From: Thioalkalivibrio sp. ALJ3
GTDB taxonomy: Bacteria > Pseudomonadota > Gammaproteobacteria > Ectothiorhodospirales > Ectothiorhodospiraceae
NCBI RefSeq assembly: GCF_000377205.1
Contig: NZ_KB897905.1
Location: 802,586 to 866,585 of the forward strand
DNA: 64,000 nucleotides
Reading direction: 5' to 3'
Part shown: positions 8,514 to 18,559 of the stretch, piece after piece
Numbering within the stretch: position 1 is the first letter of the stretch
Layout of the letters: each line of letters opens with the position of its first letter
Program-made: the position numbers and the translations under genes
Notes under the pieces: model-generated
Databases searched by the model: none
Told to the model about the DNA's origin: nothing
What the model saw: the letters and a program-made list of their open reading frames with translations, nothing else

Positions 8514-8945
8514 TCAGCTGGCGATCTCGATCCGCCGCGGCTGTACACGCGCCTGTTTCGGGATGCGGACCTCCAGCACTCCGTTCTCGGAGCGTGCGGA
8601 GATGTTTTCGGCATCCGCCGTGTCCGGCAGCGAGAAGCGGCGGAAGAAGGTGCCGCGCACCCGCTCGATCCGCTTGTAGCCGTTCTGTTCCTCTTCGCTT
8701 TCGTGCCTGCGCTCGCCACGCAGGGTCAGCACGCCGTTTTCCATGTTGAGCTCGATGTCCTTCGGGTCCACGCCGGGGATGTCGGCGTGCAGTACGTAGG
8801 CATCGGTCTCTTCGCGGATATCCACGGCCGGGGCCCAGTCGGATGTCGCGGCGGAGTCGTCCGTGCCGGGCATATCCGGCATGCGGCCGAGTTCGCGCGA
8901 CAGCTGACCCAACAGGCTCCACGGTTCGTAACGCATCATTGTCAT
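8514..8945 (-). CDS. Small heat-shock protein (Hsp20/alpha-crystallin family)
   Basis: This 143-residue protein has an alpha-crystallin domain from about residue 38 (WAPAVDIREETDAYVLHADIPG) to 128, including GVDPKDIELNMENGVLTLRGER, GTFFRRFSLP and the closing ENGVLEVRIPK. A short C-terminal extension follows. Such proteins hold unfolding clients in oligomers for refolding by DnaK/ClpB. It has a strong Shine-Dalgarno (AGGAGG) and a sigma32-like promoter at 8991-9018. The GC-rich 240-bp gap to cbpA contains an imperfect stem (8474-8497). Confidence 0.94.
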   Translation of the reverse strand: MTMMRYEPWSLLGQLSRELGRMPDMPGTDDSAATSDWAPAVDIREETDAYVLHADIPGVDPKDIELNMENGVLTLRGERRHESEEEQNGYKRIERVRGTFFRRFSLPDTADAENISARSENGVLEVRIPKQARVQPRRIEIAS

Positions 8946-8990
8946 GGCTTTACCCTCCTCTTCCGGGTGTCAACTCTGACTCATCCATGG

Positions 8991-9018
8991 AGATAGGGGC
9001 CGCGGGGTGGATTTCAAG
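8991..9018 (-). promoter_or_regulatory. Sigma32-type heat-shock promoter of hsp20
   Basis: On the minus strand CTTGAAA (9018-9012) is followed after 12 nt by CCCCTATCT (8999-8991). This closely matches the RpoH consensus CTTGAAA - 13 to 15 nt - CCCCATNT. It lies about 45 bp upstream of the Hsp20 start codon. Confidence 0.75.
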
Positions 9019-9044
9019 GGGGTGAAGAACGCGATACGCCGACG

Positions 9045-9272
9045 TTAACGGTGCTCCAGTCGGCGAAAATCCAGCAGGCGATGCTGGTCGTCGGTGATCA
9101 GCTCGAACACGCCATAGACACCGCGCTGATCGAGGTGCTTGCGCAGCAGTCGGGCCGGAAACTGCACGCTGACCCCGCCTTCGGATTCGGCGTAGACGAC
9201 CGCCGCGCGCCCGGTGTAGTAGTCCTCCATCTCGTGGCGCGAGATGGCCAGGTGCACCCGGTAGCGACGCAT
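9045..9272 (-). CDS. DUF2835 family protein
   Basis: This 75-residue protein beginning MRRYRVHLAISRHEMEDYYTG matches the DUF2835 pattern: the YYTGRAAVVYAESEGG stretch, VQFPARLLRKHL, and a C-terminal RLEHR. The family is small, cytoplasmic, widespread in gammaproteobacteria and without known function. It lies 13 bp after yicC on the same strand, so the two are probably co-transcribed. Confidence 0.85.
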   Translation of the reverse strand: MRRYRVHLAISRHEMEDYYTGRAAVVYAESEGGVSVQFPARLLRKHLDQRGVYGVFELITDDQHRLLDFRRLEHR

Positions 9273-9285
9273 CGACGTTTCCGGG

Positions 9286-10149
9286 TTATTCGAGGTTCTG
9301 GACCTGTTCGCGCATCTGCTCGATCAGGACCTTCATCTCGACCGTGGCACGGGTGATTTCCAGATCATGCGACTTGGAGGCCAGGGTGTTCGTCTCGCGG
9401 TTGAACTCCTGCATCAGGAAATCCAGGCGGCGTCCACTGGGGCCGTCATTCGTCAGGATGTCGCGCACCGCCTTGACATGGCCTTCGATACGGTCGAGCT
9501 CCTCGGCGATATCCAGCCGCTGCGCCAGCAACGCAACCTCCTGCTCCAGTCGCTTCGGGTCCAGGCTCAGGTCCAGCTCGTTGATGCGGGCAAGGGTGCG
9601 TTCGCGCTGCTCGGCCAGCATAGGCTCACGCCGCTCGCGGATGAAGGCGACATGCTCGGCCACGGCCTCCAGCCGTTCGCGCAGGCCATTGGCCAGCTCC
9701 TGGCCCTCGGTTTCGCGCATCGCGACGAGGGCATCGATCGCGGTATCGAGCCCGGCAAGAACAGGAGCAGCGAGGCGGTCGGGATCGACTTTGGCGCCCT
9801 CCAGCACACCCGGCCAGGCCAGGATGTCCAGCGGCGAAACGCTGGCATCGTGCTTCATGATGTCGGCGATCGACTCGGTTGCATTGATGAGCGACCGCAC
9901 GCGGTCCGCATCAAATGCGGTGGGCGAGGCACCCGACTGGCCACGGTCGCGCAGCACTACATCGATCTTGCCGCGCGCCAGGTGCTTCTTGAGACGACTG
10001 CGCACCTCGGGCTCCAGCGCACGCAGGGCCTCCGGCAGATGGATGCGCAACTCGAGATAACGGTGGTTGACGCTTTTCAGCTCCCAGTCGTAGGCCCCCT
10101 CGTCCAGCGTCATTGGCTGCCGGGCAAAGCCCGTCATGCTCGCGATCAT
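9286..10149 (-). CDS. yicC: YicC/YloC family endoribonuclease
   Basis: This 287-residue protein opens with the diagnostic MIASMTGFARQ and SVNHRYLELRIHLPEALRALE and ends with the conserved GRRLDFLMQEFNRETNTLASKS block and VEMKVLIEQMREQVQNLE. YicC proteins are stress-linked RNases; in E. coli YicC acts on the small RNA RyhB with PNPase. That is interesting given the candidate iron-responsive sRNA at 36678-36792. It is divergent from rph, a conserved arrangement. Confidence 0.94.
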   Translation of the reverse strand: MIASMTGFARQPMTLDEGAYDWELKSVNHRYLELRIHLPEALRALEPEVRSRLKKHLARGKIDVVLRDRGQSGASPTAFDADRVRSLINATESIADIMKHDASVSPLDILAWPGVLEGAKVDPDRLAAPVLAGLDTAIDALVAMRETEGQELANGLRERLEAVAEHVAFIRERREPMLAEQRERTLARINELDLSLDPKRLEQEVALLAQRLDIAEELDRIEGHVKAVRDILTNDGPSGRRLDFLMQEFNRETNTLASKSHDLEITRATVEMKVLIEQMREQVQNLE

Positions 10150-10266
10150 AAAGTCCCCTTGTGATAGCCCTGCGCGTGGATGTTTCGTCGGAGCCCGCCA
10201 CCGCGCCTGGTCGCGGCAACCCCCTCGCCGGGAAGACGCTCATATCAGAGCCTCCCTCGTCTCCCG

Positions 10267-10272
10267 TATACT
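10267..10272 (+). promoter_or_regulatory. Candidate -10 element upstream of rph
   Basis: TATACT lies 32 bp upstream of the rph ATG in the gap between divergent yicC and rph. No clear -35 element accompanies it. Confidence 0.3.
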
Positions 10273-10303
10273 GCGCGCCTCCCCAATCTAGCAAGGATGA
10301 AGC

Positions 10304-11023
10304 ATGCGACCCAGTGGCCGACAAGCCGACGAGATGCGTCCGGTGCGTTTTACCCGCCATTTCACCCGGCACGCGGAGGGCTCCGTGCTGGTGGAGTTCG
10401 GGGACACGCGGGTGCTGTGCAACGCGACCATCGAGTCGCGCGTGCCGCCGTGGCTGAAGAACAAAGGCCGCGGCTGGGTAACGGCGGAGTACAGCATGCT
10501 GCCCCGCTCGACGCATGACCGCATGGCGCGCGAGGCGGCGCGAGGCAAGCTGGGCGGACGCACCATGGAGATCCAGCGCCTGATCGGCCGTTCCCTGCGC
10601 GCCGTGGTCGATCTCGAGGCGCTGGGCGAGCGCCAGATTATTGTCGACTGTGACGTGATCCAGGCCGATGGCGGGACCCGTACCGCCTCGATCAGTGGTG
10701 CCTATGTCGCCCTGCGCGACGCGATCCGCAAGGCGCGCGAGCAGGGCATGATCCGCAAGGACCCGCTGCACGGGCACCTCGCGGCGATCTCCGTGGGCAT
10801 CTTTAACGGCACGTCGGTACTCGATCTCGATTACGACGAGGACTCCCAGGCCGAGACCGACCTGAACCTGGTGATGAACGAGGCCGGCGGCGTGATCGAG
10901 ATCCAGGGGACGGCCGAGGGCCATGCCTTCCGCCGCGACGAGCTCAACCAGATGCTGGATCTCGGCGAGAAGGGCATCCAGCAGATCGTCGAGGCCCAGC
11001 GGGCGGCGCTGGCCGAGGGCTGA
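10304..11023 (+). CDS. rph: Ribonuclease PH
   Basis: This 239-residue protein starts [20 protein letters not shown], a textbook RNase PH N-terminus, followed by [55 protein letters not shown] and [22 protein letters not shown]. It is a phosphorolytic exoribonuclease that trims tRNA 3' ends. The length is normal and intact. It is 2 bp from rdgB, so the two form an operon. Confidence 0.98.
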   Translation: MRPSGRQADEMRPVRFTRHFTRHAEGSVLVEFGDTRVLCNATIESRVPPWLKNKGRGWVTAEYSMLPRSTHDRMAREAARGKLGGRTMEIQRLIGRSLRAVVDLEALGERQIIVDCDVIQADGGTRTASISGAYVALRDAIRKAREQGMIRKDPLHGHLAAISVGIFNGTSVLDLDYDEDSQAETDLNLVMNEAGGVIEIQGTAEGHAFRRDELNQMLDLGEKGIQQIVEAQRAALAEG

Positions 11024-11025
11024 TC

Positions 11026-11637
11026 ATGGACTCCTCCCGTCGCGTCGTCCTCGCCACCGGCAATCCCGGCAAGCTGCGCGAGATCCGGGCCCTGCTGGAA
11101 CCGCTGGGGCTGGCGATCGAGCCGCAGTCGGAACACGCGGTGCCCGAGGCCGACGAAACCGGGCTGACCTTCGTCGAGAACGCGATCCTCAAGGCGCGCA
11201 ACGCCGCGCAGCATACCGGCCTGCCCGCGATTGCCGATGACTCCGGCCTGGAGGTCGATGCCCTGCGTGGCCAGCCGGGCATCTACTCCGCACGTTATGC
11301 AGGGCCGGAGGCGGACGATGCCGCGAACAACGCCAGGCTGCTGGAGGCGCTCGCGGGCGTTCCCGAGGCGCAGCGAACCGCGCGGTTTCGCGCGGTTGTT
11401 GTGTTTCTGGACCACGCCGAGGACCCTTCTCCGCTGATCGCCGAGGGTGTCTGGCCGGGCCGCATCGTCGAGCAGCCCAGCGGTGCCAACGGGTTCGGCT
11501 ATGACCCGCTGTTCTTTGTACCGGAGGAGGGCTGCACCTCGGCCGAATTGCCCCCGGAGACGAAGAATCGCCTGAGCCATCGCGGTCAGGCCCTGGCCAA
11601 ACTGGTGACGCAACTGCGGGAACGTGCCGATCACTGA
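11026..11637 (+). CDS. rdgB: dITP/XTP pyrophosphatase RdgB
   Basis: This 203-residue protein has [18 protein letters not shown] (the TxNxxK substrate motif) at the N-terminus, then [30 protein letters not shown] with catalytic acidic residues, [15 protein letters not shown] and the closing [14 protein letters not shown]. It hydrolyses non-canonical purine triphosphates so they do not enter DNA or RNA. It lies between rph and hemW, a common gammaproteobacterial order. Confidence 0.97.
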   Translation: MDSSRRVVLATGNPGKLREIRALLEPLGLAIEPQSEHAVPEADETGLTFVENAILKARNAAQHTGLPAIADDSGLEVDALRGQPGIYSARYAGPEADDAANNARLLEALAGVPEAQRTARFRAVVVFLDHAEDPSPLIAEGVWPGRIVEQPSGANGFGYDPLFFVPEEGCTSAELPPETKNRLSHRGQALAKLVTQLRERADH

Positions 11638-11658
11638 GCCGGCACCTATGCTCCCGGG

Positions 11659-12858
11659 ATGAACATATCCCCGATCCCGCTGGCCCTGTACGTGCACCTG
11701 CCCTGGTGCGTGCGCAAGTGCCCGTACTGCGATTTCAACTCCCACGAGCCGCGGGGCGAGGCCCCGTTCGACGCGTATGTCGAGGCGCTGATGCGCGACC
11801 TCGAGTCGCAGCTGCCGGATGTCTGGGGGCGGCGCGTGGACAGCGTGTTCATCGGCGGCGGCACGCCCAGCCTGTTCCCGCCCGAGGCGCTGGCCGATCT
11901 GCTCTCCGGAATGCGTGCGCGGCTGCCCCTGCGCGCGGATGCCGAGATCACGCTGGAGGCCAACCCCGGGACCGCGGACCGCGCCTACTTCCGTGGTTAC
12001 CGCGAGGCCGGGGTCAACCGGCTGTCGCTGGGCATCCAGAGCTTCGACGACGTCATGCTCGAGCGCCTGGGACGCATCCACGGCGGGGCCGAGGCCCATG
12101 CCGCGGTCGAGCATGCCCGCGGCGCGGGGTTCGACAACATCAACCTGGATCTCATGTTCGGCCTGCCGCAGCAGTCTGTCGAGGCAGGGCTGGCGGATCT
12201 CCGGGCCGCGATCGAACAGGAACCCGAGCACATTTCCTGGTATCAGCTGACCCTGGAGCCGAATACCTATTTCGCGGCCCGGCCTCCGGTGTTGCCACCG
12301 GATTCCACGATCGAGGAATTGTTCACACAAGGACAATGTGTGCTCGCTGCGGCTGGCTATACTCGATACGAGGTTTCCGCGTATGCCACGAGGGGGCGGG
12401 AATGCCGGCACAACCGCAATTACTGGACGTTCGGCGACTACCTCGGTATCGGGGCCGGGGCGCACGGCAAGCTGACGTTGCCGTCCCAGGGGCGGGTGCT
12501 GCGGCGGACCAAGCCGCGCCAGCCCGCGGCCTACCTGGAGACGCCCGACCAGCACCGCGACCAGGCGGTCCCCGAGGCCGAGCTCCCGTTCGAATTTATG
12601 CTCAATGCGTTGCGTCTGGTGGAGGGGGTGTCCGCGCATCGCTTCGAAGAACGCTGCGGTCTGGACCTGACTACGCTGGAACCGGCACTGGGCGCGTTGC
12701 GGACGGAGGGTCTGCTGGTATCCGATCCGCAGCGCCTGCAGCCGACGGAACAAGGGCTGGCCTTTCTCAATGAGATTCTGGAGCGGTTTTTGCCGACGGA
12801 TGCGGCGGATGTGACAGCCGGGACCCAGGTAATTGTGGGTCCGGAGGAGGTGCGGTGA
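11659..12858 (+). CDS. hemW: Heme chaperone HemW (radical SAM)
   Basis: This 399-residue protein has the radical-SAM CxxxCxxC motif at Cys17-Cys21-Cys24 (CVRKCPYCDF). It also has the GGGTPSLF SAM-binding loop, LEANPGT, NRLSLGIQSF, and the HemW C-terminal region (GRECRHNRNYW, LGIGAGAHGK). Long annotated as oxygen-independent coproporphyrinogen oxidase, this clade acts as a haem chaperone. Its TGA overlaps the ATG of the next gene by one base. Confidence 0.94.
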   Translation: MNISPIPLALYVHLPWCVRKCPYCDFNSHEPRGEAPFDAYVEALMRDLESQLPDVWGRRVDSVFIGGGTPSLFPPEALADLLSGMRARLPLRADAEITLEANPGTADRAYFRGYREAGVNRLSLGIQSFDDVMLERLGRIHGGAEAHAAVEHARGAGFDNINLDLMFGLPQQSVEAGLADLRAAIEQEPEHISWYQLTLEPNTYFAARPPVLPPDSTIEELFTQGQCVLAAAGYTRYEVSAYATRGRECRHNRNYWTFGDYLGIGAGAHGKLTLPSQGRVLRRTKPRQPAAYLETPDQHRDQAVPEAELPFEFMLNALRLVEGVSAHRFEERCGLDLTTLEPALGALRTEGLLVSDPQRLQPTEQGLAFLNEILERFLPTDAADVTAGTQVIVGPEEVR

Positions 12859-13052
12859 TGCGACCGGTGGAGTTTGTCGGCTTTACCTGCCCCTGGTGTG
12901 GCGAACCGGGCGAGACGACGGTGGACATGGTCAGCGCGGACGGTGAATGGATCGAAGACTGCGGGGTGTGCTGCGCGCCGATCGTGTTTCGGCGTGTCGA
13001 GGCCCCGGATGCCGAGATCCCGCAGGTAGAAGCCATTCGGGAGGGGGAATGA
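12858..13052 (+). CDS. CPXCG motif-containing cysteine-rich protein
   Basis: This 64-residue protein has the CPWCG motif near residue 11 and a second Cys pair (DCGVCCAPIVFRR), so one zinc knuckle is likely. It matches the small CPXCG family of proteobacteria, for which no function is established. It is translationally coupled at both ends: ATG overlaps the hemW stop (TGATG) and its stop overlaps the next start (ATGA), which favours an operon with hemW and the Rof-like gene. Confidence 0.85.
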   Translation: MRPVEFVGFTCPWCGEPGETTVDMVSADGEWIEDCGVCCAPIVFRRVEAPDAEIPQVEAIREGE

Positions 13053-13297
13053 GCGTGACCCCACCGTATACCCCGATTGCCTGTGAACGCTATTCCGAAC
13101 TGGAGCTCGCGATCCTGCGCGGGCAGCACCTGCGTACCCACTGGCGCCGGGGCGAAATGGATCGGATCGCGGTGGTGCGGCCGCTGGATCTGCGCACGCG
13201 GCGCGGGGCCGAATATCTGATACTGCGCGACACCGAGGGTCGGCGGCAGTGGTGGCGGCTGGACCGCCTGGTCAGCTTCGAGCCGGTGCCTGGCTGA
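13049..13297 (+). CDS. rof: Rof-like Rho-binding antiterminator
   Basis: This 82-residue protein has the Rof/YaeO pattern: YTPIACERYSELELAILRGQ at the start, a charged strand, then AEYLILRD and RLDRLVSFEPV at the end. Rof has an Sm-like fold and blocks the RNA-binding surface of Rho. It converges on rho itself, whose stop codon is only 88 bp away, and the hairpin between them is shared. The family call rests on motif resemblance and length; a related protein is at 52393-52632. Confidence 0.7.
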   Translation: MSVTPPYTPIACERYSELELAILRGQHLRTHWRRGEMDRIAVVRPLDLRTRRGAEYLILRDTEGRRQWWRLDRLVSFEPVPG

Positions 13298-13353
13298 TAC
13301 GCCGTCCTTGCGCGGCGCGCGCCTGGCGCGGCTCTGGAGATTGCCGCGCTCGC

Positions 13354-13385
13354 GCTGACGAAAGGCGGGCGGAGCCGGCTTTCCG

Positions 13386-13390
<5 letters not shown>
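13354..13390. terminator. Shared hairpin between Rof-like gene and rho
   Basis: Stem GCTGAC...GTCAGC extended by AAAG/CTTT with a GC-rich top lies between the convergent genes and covers the rho stop codon at 13386. It could end both transcripts. No long T-run follows on either strand. Confidence 0.5.
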
Positions 13391-14645
<1,255 letters not shown>

Positions 14646-14818
14646 TCGTGGGGTGCTGTTTTCAACGTGGATGATCGGCGACCGGGGATGGCCGCTCGGC
14701 TTGCCTTGGATTGAATATCGGGGGCAGGTAGCGGTCTGGCGACCGCCTGAACAGAACCGATGGTAAGCGACGCGCCCGACTGGGGCAAGGCCTGAAGCAG
14801 TTTTTTGGTGCTTGTTGT

Positions 14819-14847
14819 GCCCCGGGCCGTTCAGGCCGGCCCGGGGC
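14819..14847 (-). terminator. Hairpin between trxA and rho
   Basis: Ten-bp perfect stem GCCCCGGGCC/GGCCCGGGGC downstream of the trxA stop codon. No T-run follows on the minus strand, so read-through into rho is plausible. The remaining ~170 bp to the rho ATG is its leader, consistent with the long regulatory leaders known for rho genes. Confidence 0.6.
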
Positions 14848-14855
14848 GCGCAGGA

Positions 14856-15182
14856 TCAGAGGTGCTGGTCCAGGAAGGCGGTCAGTTGCGACTTGGACAG
14901 CGCGCCGACCTTGGTGGCTTCGACGTCGCCATTCTTGAACAGCATCAGTGTCGGGATCCCGCGGATGCCGTACTTCGGCGGTGTGGACGGGTTCTCGTCG
15001 ATGTTCAGTTTGGCGACTTTGACCTTGCCGGCGTATTCTTCGGCGATTTCATCCAGAATGGGCGCGATCATCTTGCAGGGCCCGCACCATTCGGCCCAGT
15101 AGTCCACCAGGACCGGCTGATCCGCCTTCAGGACGTCCTCGTCGAAACCGGCGTCCGACGTGTACACAATTTTGTCGCTCAC
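14856..15182 (-). CDS. trxA: Thioredoxin 1
   Basis: This 108-residue protein has the active site [10 protein letters not shown] (Cys33 and Cys36) and the cis-Pro motif [11 protein letters not shown]. It is the general disulfide reductant for ribonucleotide reductase, PAPS reductase and others. It is upstream of rho and divergent from rhlB, matching the standard gammaproteobacterial locus. Confidence 0.98.
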   Translation of the reverse strand: MSDKIVYTSDAGFDEDVLKADQPVLVDYWAEWCGPCKMIAPILDEIAEEYAGKVKVAKLNIDENPSTPPKYGIRGIPTLMLFKNGDVEATKVGALSKSQLTAFLDQHL

Positions 15183-15288
15183 TCCGAGCCCTCATTACTT
15201 GGGTTGGGGGGAACAGCCCGCAACGCCGGCTGCACGGCTCTTACTATCGACGATGATCGCCAGACAGTTCAAGTAATAGAGGATTCCC

Positions 15289-16629
15289 ATGACCGATCCC
15301 GCGCAGGAAACGCTCCGCTTCGACCAGCTCGATCTGCCCGAGGCCGTACAGGCGGGCATCCGCGCCACCGGTTTCGAGACCTGTACTCCGATCCAGGCGT
15401 TGACCCTGCCGATTGCGCTGGACGGACGCGATGTCGCCGGGCAGGCGCAGACCGGTACGGGCAAGACGGCGGCCTTCCTGATCGCCACCTTCAATCGCCT
15501 GTTGCGCCAGGCCCCTGCGCCCGATCGCCGAGCGACCGATGTGCGCGCCCTGATCGTGGCCCCGACACGGGAGCTGGCCATCCAGATTCACAAGGATGCC
15601 GAGATGCTGGGGCGCGAGACGGGGCTCAAGCTGGCGCTGGCCTATGGCGGTACCGGCTACGACAGCCAGCGCGAACAGCTGGAGGCCGGGGCCGACATCC
15701 TGATCGGCACGCCGGGGCGGATCATCGACTACTTCAAGCAGAAGGTGTTCGGGCTCAAGCACACCGAGGTGGTGGTGCTGGACGAGGCCGACCGCATGTT
15801 CGATCTTGGCTTCATCAAGGACGTACGCTTCCTGATGCGTCGCTGTGCGCCGGCCAGCGAGCGGCTGTCGATGCTGTTCTCGGCCACGCTGTCGCTGCGC
15901 GTGATGGAGCTGGCCTACGAGCACATGGACAACCCGGAAAAGGTCCAGGTCGAGGCCGAGACCCTAACCGCGGATCGTGTGCGCCAGATGATCTACTACC
16001 CGGCGAACGAAGAAAAAATCCCGCTGCTGCTGGGGCTGGCACGTGATCTCAAGCCCGATCGGGCCATTGTGTTCGTGAACACCAAGCACGGTGCCGAGAA
16101 GGTCTGCGACTGGCTGAATACGAATGGCCAGAAGGCCGCGCTGCTCTCCGGCGACGTCCCGCAGAAAAAGCGCACAAGCCTGCTGGAACGCTTCACTGCG
16201 GGCGAGTACACCTTCCTGGTGGCGACCGACGTCGCGGCACGCGGGCTGCACATTCCGGCGGTGACCCATGTGTTCAACTTTGATTTGCCGCAATCGGGCG
16301 AGGACTACGTGCACCGCATCGGGCGCACGGCGCGCGCCGGGGCCGAGGGCGATGCCATTAGTTTCGGCTGTGAGGACTCCGCGTTCTATCTGCCGGACAT
16401 CGAGTCGTATCTCGGCGAGCGGATCCCCACCGAGAGCGTGGACCCGGAGGCCCTGTTCAGCGACCCGGTGCGCCCCAAACCGCGCCCGCGCAAGCCGCGC
16501 GATGACCGGCGCGGTGGTGGTCGCGGGCGCGGCGATGCGCGCGGATCGGGCAAACCATCGGGAGGCGGCGGCCATCGTCGGCGCAGCGGGGGCGGCAAGC
16601 CCACGGGGGCTCCCAGCGGCGGCGCATAG
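15289..16629 (+). CDS. rhlB: DEAD-box RNA helicase RhlB
   Basis: This 446-residue protein has every DEAD-box motif in order: Q motif FETCTPIQ, motif [23 protein letters not shown] ([11 protein letters not shown]), SAT, the helicase C domain with [13 protein letters not shown] and [11 protein letters not shown] Gly/Arg-rich basic tail (about 395-446) probably binds RNA. RhlB works in the RNA degradosome and aids mRNA decay. It is divergent from trxA-rho. The tail is low-complexity and is the only variable part. Confidence 0.95.
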   Translation: MTDPAQETLRFDQLDLPEAVQAGIRATGFETCTPIQALTLPIALDGRDVAGQAQTGTGKTAAFLIATFNRLLRQAPAPDRRATDVRALIVAPTRELAIQIHKDAEMLGRETGLKLALAYGGTGYDSQREQLEAGADILIGTPGRIIDYFKQKVFGLKHTEVVVLDEADRMFDLGFIKDVRFLMRRCAPASERLSMLFSATLSLRVMELAYEHMDNPEKVQVEAETLTADRVRQMIYYPANEEKIPLLLGLARDLKPDRAIVFVNTKHGAEKVCDWLNTNGQKAALLSGDVPQKKRTSLLERFTAGEYTFLVATDVAARGLHIPAVTHVFNFDLPQSGEDYVHRIGRTARAGAEGDAISFGCEDSAFYLPDIESYLGERIPTESVDPEALFSDPVRPKPRPRKPRDDRRGGGRGRGDARGSGKPSGGGGHRRRSGGGKPTGAPSGGA

Positions 16630-16667
16630 AGGCCGGTGCCAGCAGGCGAAACGGGAACAGACGGAAA

Positions 16668-16743
16668 TGGTGCCGACGGCAGGAGTCGAACCTGCGACCT
16701 ATCGATTACGAATCGATTGCTCTACCAACTGAGCTACGTCGGC
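16668..16743 (-). tRNA. tRNA-Thr (CGU)
   Basis: Minus-strand cloverleaf: acceptor GCCGACG pairs with CGTCGGC, D arm TAGCTCAGTTGGTAGAGC, anticodon stem ATCGA/TCGAT with loop TTCGTAA giving anticodon CGU, and T arm GGTTCGACTCC. CCA is encoded (16668-16670). Confidence 0.95.
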
Positions 16744-16794
16744 GAAGCGCGCCATAATAGCGGGGGTGGGGCTCGACAACAATCCCGCGCGGCC

Positions 16795-16824
16795 ACAGGG
16801 AAACTCTGATGAGTGTTTCCCTGT
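16795..16824. repeat. Solo terminal palindrome related to the MITE ends
   Basis: ACAGGGAAACTCT and AGTGTTTCCCTGT form a 13-bp stem with one mismatch and a 4-nt loop. The arms match the outer ends (AGGGAAACACTGA) of the two MITE-like elements at 28005 and 62573, as if the two ends were joined with the interior lost. It sits between tRNA-Thr and the Fur-family gene and might also act as a terminator. Confidence 0.55.
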
Positions 16825-16850
16825 GTGTCGCTGGCGGCGCGGGTGACGGA

Positions 16851-17288
16851 TCAGGCCTTGCGGCCGCTGACCCGGATAACGACGTCTACTCCCAGCAGTT
16901 CCTTGTCTTCCGGTAGCGGGGGCAGGTTCGAGATATCGACCCGCGCCGGGTCGACATCTTCCAGCTCGCCGGTATCGGTGTGGAACAGGTGGTGGTGCGG
17001 ATTCAGGTTGGAGTCGTAGAACAGCTTGGTCGGGTCGATCACGACCTCGCGCACCAGGCCCTTCTCCGCGAACAGCTTGAGCGTGTTGTAGACCGTCGCC
17101 TTGGATACGCGTGACGAATGCTGCACCAGACGACCAAGGATCTGCTCGGCGCTCAGGTGTTGATGACGCGCAAACATAACCCGCGCGATTTCCACGCGCT
17201 GCTCCGTCGGCGAGATCGAGTGTTCGCGCAGCAGGGCGCGCGCACCATCGACGTCCAGCAGATTCGGATTGTCAGATGTAGCAGACAT
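16851..17288 (-). CDS. Fur-family transcriptional regulator (PerR/Irr-like type)
   Basis: This 145-residue protein has the Fur winged helix (ISPTEQRVEIARVMFARHQHLSAEQILGRL and SKATVYNTLKLFAEKGLV) and the metal-site segment NPHHHLFHTDTGELEDVD. It lacks the C-terminal CxxC structural zinc motifs seen in Zur at 42248, which points to an Irr or PerR-like member or a Cys-less Fur. The metal sensed cannot be assigned. It stands alone between tRNA-Thr and tRNA-Gly and might be the protein that reads the Fur-like boxes near 33 and 36.8 kb. Confidence 0.85.
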   Translation of the reverse strand: MSATSDNPNLLDVDGARALLREHSISPTEQRVEIARVMFARHQHLSAEQILGRLVQHSSRVSKATVYNTLKLFAEKGLVREVVIDPTKLFYDSNLNPHHHLFHTDTGELEDVDPARVDISNLPPLPEDKELLGVDVVIRVSGRKA

Positions 17289-17361
17289 ATTCCGGACAAT
17301 ATAACAGCTGCTGGATCACGTCCAGATCACGGGGGTTCGATGGGGCAAGTATTTGATAGAA

Positions 17362-17435
17362 TGGAGCGGGTGATGGGAATCGAACCCACGTTCTCAGCTT
17401 GGGAAGCTGATGTTCTACCATTGAACTACACCCGC
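17362..17435 (-). tRNA. tRNA-Gly (CCC)
   Basis: Minus-strand cloverleaf: acceptor GCGGGTG pairs with CACCCGC, D arm AGTTCAATGGTAGAAC, anticodon stem TCAGC/GCTGA with loop TTCCCAA giving CCC, and T arm GGTTCGATTCC. CCA is encoded (17362-17364). Confidence 0.95.
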
Positions 17436-17501
17436 TTGAGCCGGCGATTGTAGGCCCTGCCGGCCTTCGGCTCAACGGTACACGATCCTGACCGAGTAAC
17501 C

Positions 17502-17708
17502 ATGCAGATCCAGTTGAACGGTGAACCCTTCGAACTCCCCGACAAAGGTGAGGCTACCCTGGCCGCGTTGATCGAGGCGCGTGGCCTGAGTGGTCGCCGT
17601 CTGGCGGTGGAGGTCAACGAGGAGCTGGTGCCGCGCAGCGAGCACGCCGCGCATCCGTTGCGTCCTGGCGATCGTGTGGAAATCGTGCAGGCGATCGGGG
17701 GCGGCTGA
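17502..17708 (+). CDS. thiS: Sulfur carrier protein ThiS
   Basis: This 68-residue ubiquitin-like protein starts MQIQLNGEPFELP and ends EIVQAIGGG; the terminal Gly-Gly is thiocarboxylated and donates sulfur for the thiamine thiazole ring. It is followed after 42 bp by thiG, its partner. No TPP riboswitch is evident upstream, where tRNA-Gly lies on the opposite strand. Confidence 0.95.
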   Translation: MQIQLNGEPFELPDKGEATLAALIEARGLSGRRLAVEVNEELVPRSEHAAHPLRPGDRVEIVQAIGGG

Positions 17709-17750
17709 GTCCGAATCCCCGTCCGTAACTCTTTCAACGAAGGAATCACC

Positions 17751-18557
17751 ATGACCGAATTGGCCGCCGCGTCTGCCGACGACCTCTTCCGCGTGGGCAC
17801 ACGCGAGTTCACCTCCCGCCTGCTGGTGGGGACCGGCAAGTACCGCGACCTCGACCAGACCCGCGATGCCATCGAGGCCAGCGGGGCGGAGATCGTCACG
17901 GTCGCGATCCGTCGCACCAACATCGGCCAGAACCCGGACGAGCCCAACCTGCTGGACGTGATCTCGCCGGATCGCTACACGCTGCTGCCGAACACGGCCG
18001 GCTGTTTTACGGCCGATGACGCGATCCGCACCTGCCGCCTGGCGCGTGAACTGCTGGATGGTCACAACCTGGTGAAGCTGGAGGTGCTGGGGGACGAGAA
18101 GACCTTGTACCCGGACGTGTTCGAGACCGTGAAGGCCGCGGAGATCCTGGTGGCCGAGGGTTTCGACGTGATGGTCTACACGACCGACGACCCCCTGCTG
18201 GCGAAGCGCCTGGAAGAAATCGGCTGCCTGGCAATCATGCCACTGGCCGCCCCGATCGGCTCCGGGCTGGGTATCCAGAACCGCTACAACATCCGCGAGA
18301 TCGTCGAAAACGCCGACGTTCCGGTGCTGGTCGATGCCGGCGTGGGCACGGCCTCGGATGCCTCGATCGCGATGGAGCTGGGCTGCGACGGGGTGCTGAT
18401 GAACACCGCCATTGCGGCTGCCGACGACCCCGTGATGATGGCCTCGGCCATGCGCCACGCGATCATCGCCGGGCGCCAGGCCTACCGCGCCGGGCGCATG
18501 GCGCCGCGCCGCTACGCCTCGGCCTCCTCGCCGCAGACCGGCCTGTTCTTCAGCTGA
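17751..18557 (+). CDS. thiG: Thiazole synthase ThiG
   Basis: This 268-residue TIM-barrel protein has [26 protein letters not shown] (with the spacing seen in ThiG), [29 protein letters not shown] with the Schiff-base Lys, [10 protein letters not shown], and [29 protein letters not shown]. It joins DXP, dehydroglycine and ThiS-thiocarboxylate to form the thiazole phosphate. It starts with a good Shine-Dalgarno (GAAGGA) and precedes trmB by 2 bp. Confidence 0.98.
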   Translation: MTELAAASADDLFRVGTREFTSRLLVGTGKYRDLDQTRDAIEASGAEIVTVAIRRTNIGQNPDEPNLLDVISPDRYTLLPNTAGCFTADDAIRTCRLARELLDGHNLVKLEVLGDEKTLYPDVFETVKAAEILVAEGFDVMVYTTDDPLLAKRLEEIGCLAIMPLAAPIGSGLGIQNRYNIREIVENADVPVLVDAGVGTASDASIAMELGCDGVLMNTAIAAADDPVMMASAMRHAIIAGRQAYRAGRMAPRRYASASSPQTGLFFS

Positions 18558-18559
18558 GC

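Noticed and set aside
17466..17750. TPP riboswitch upstream of thiS-thiG
   Set aside because: No THI-box-like conserved segments were found; the short region holds tRNA-Gly on the other strand and an ordinary leader.
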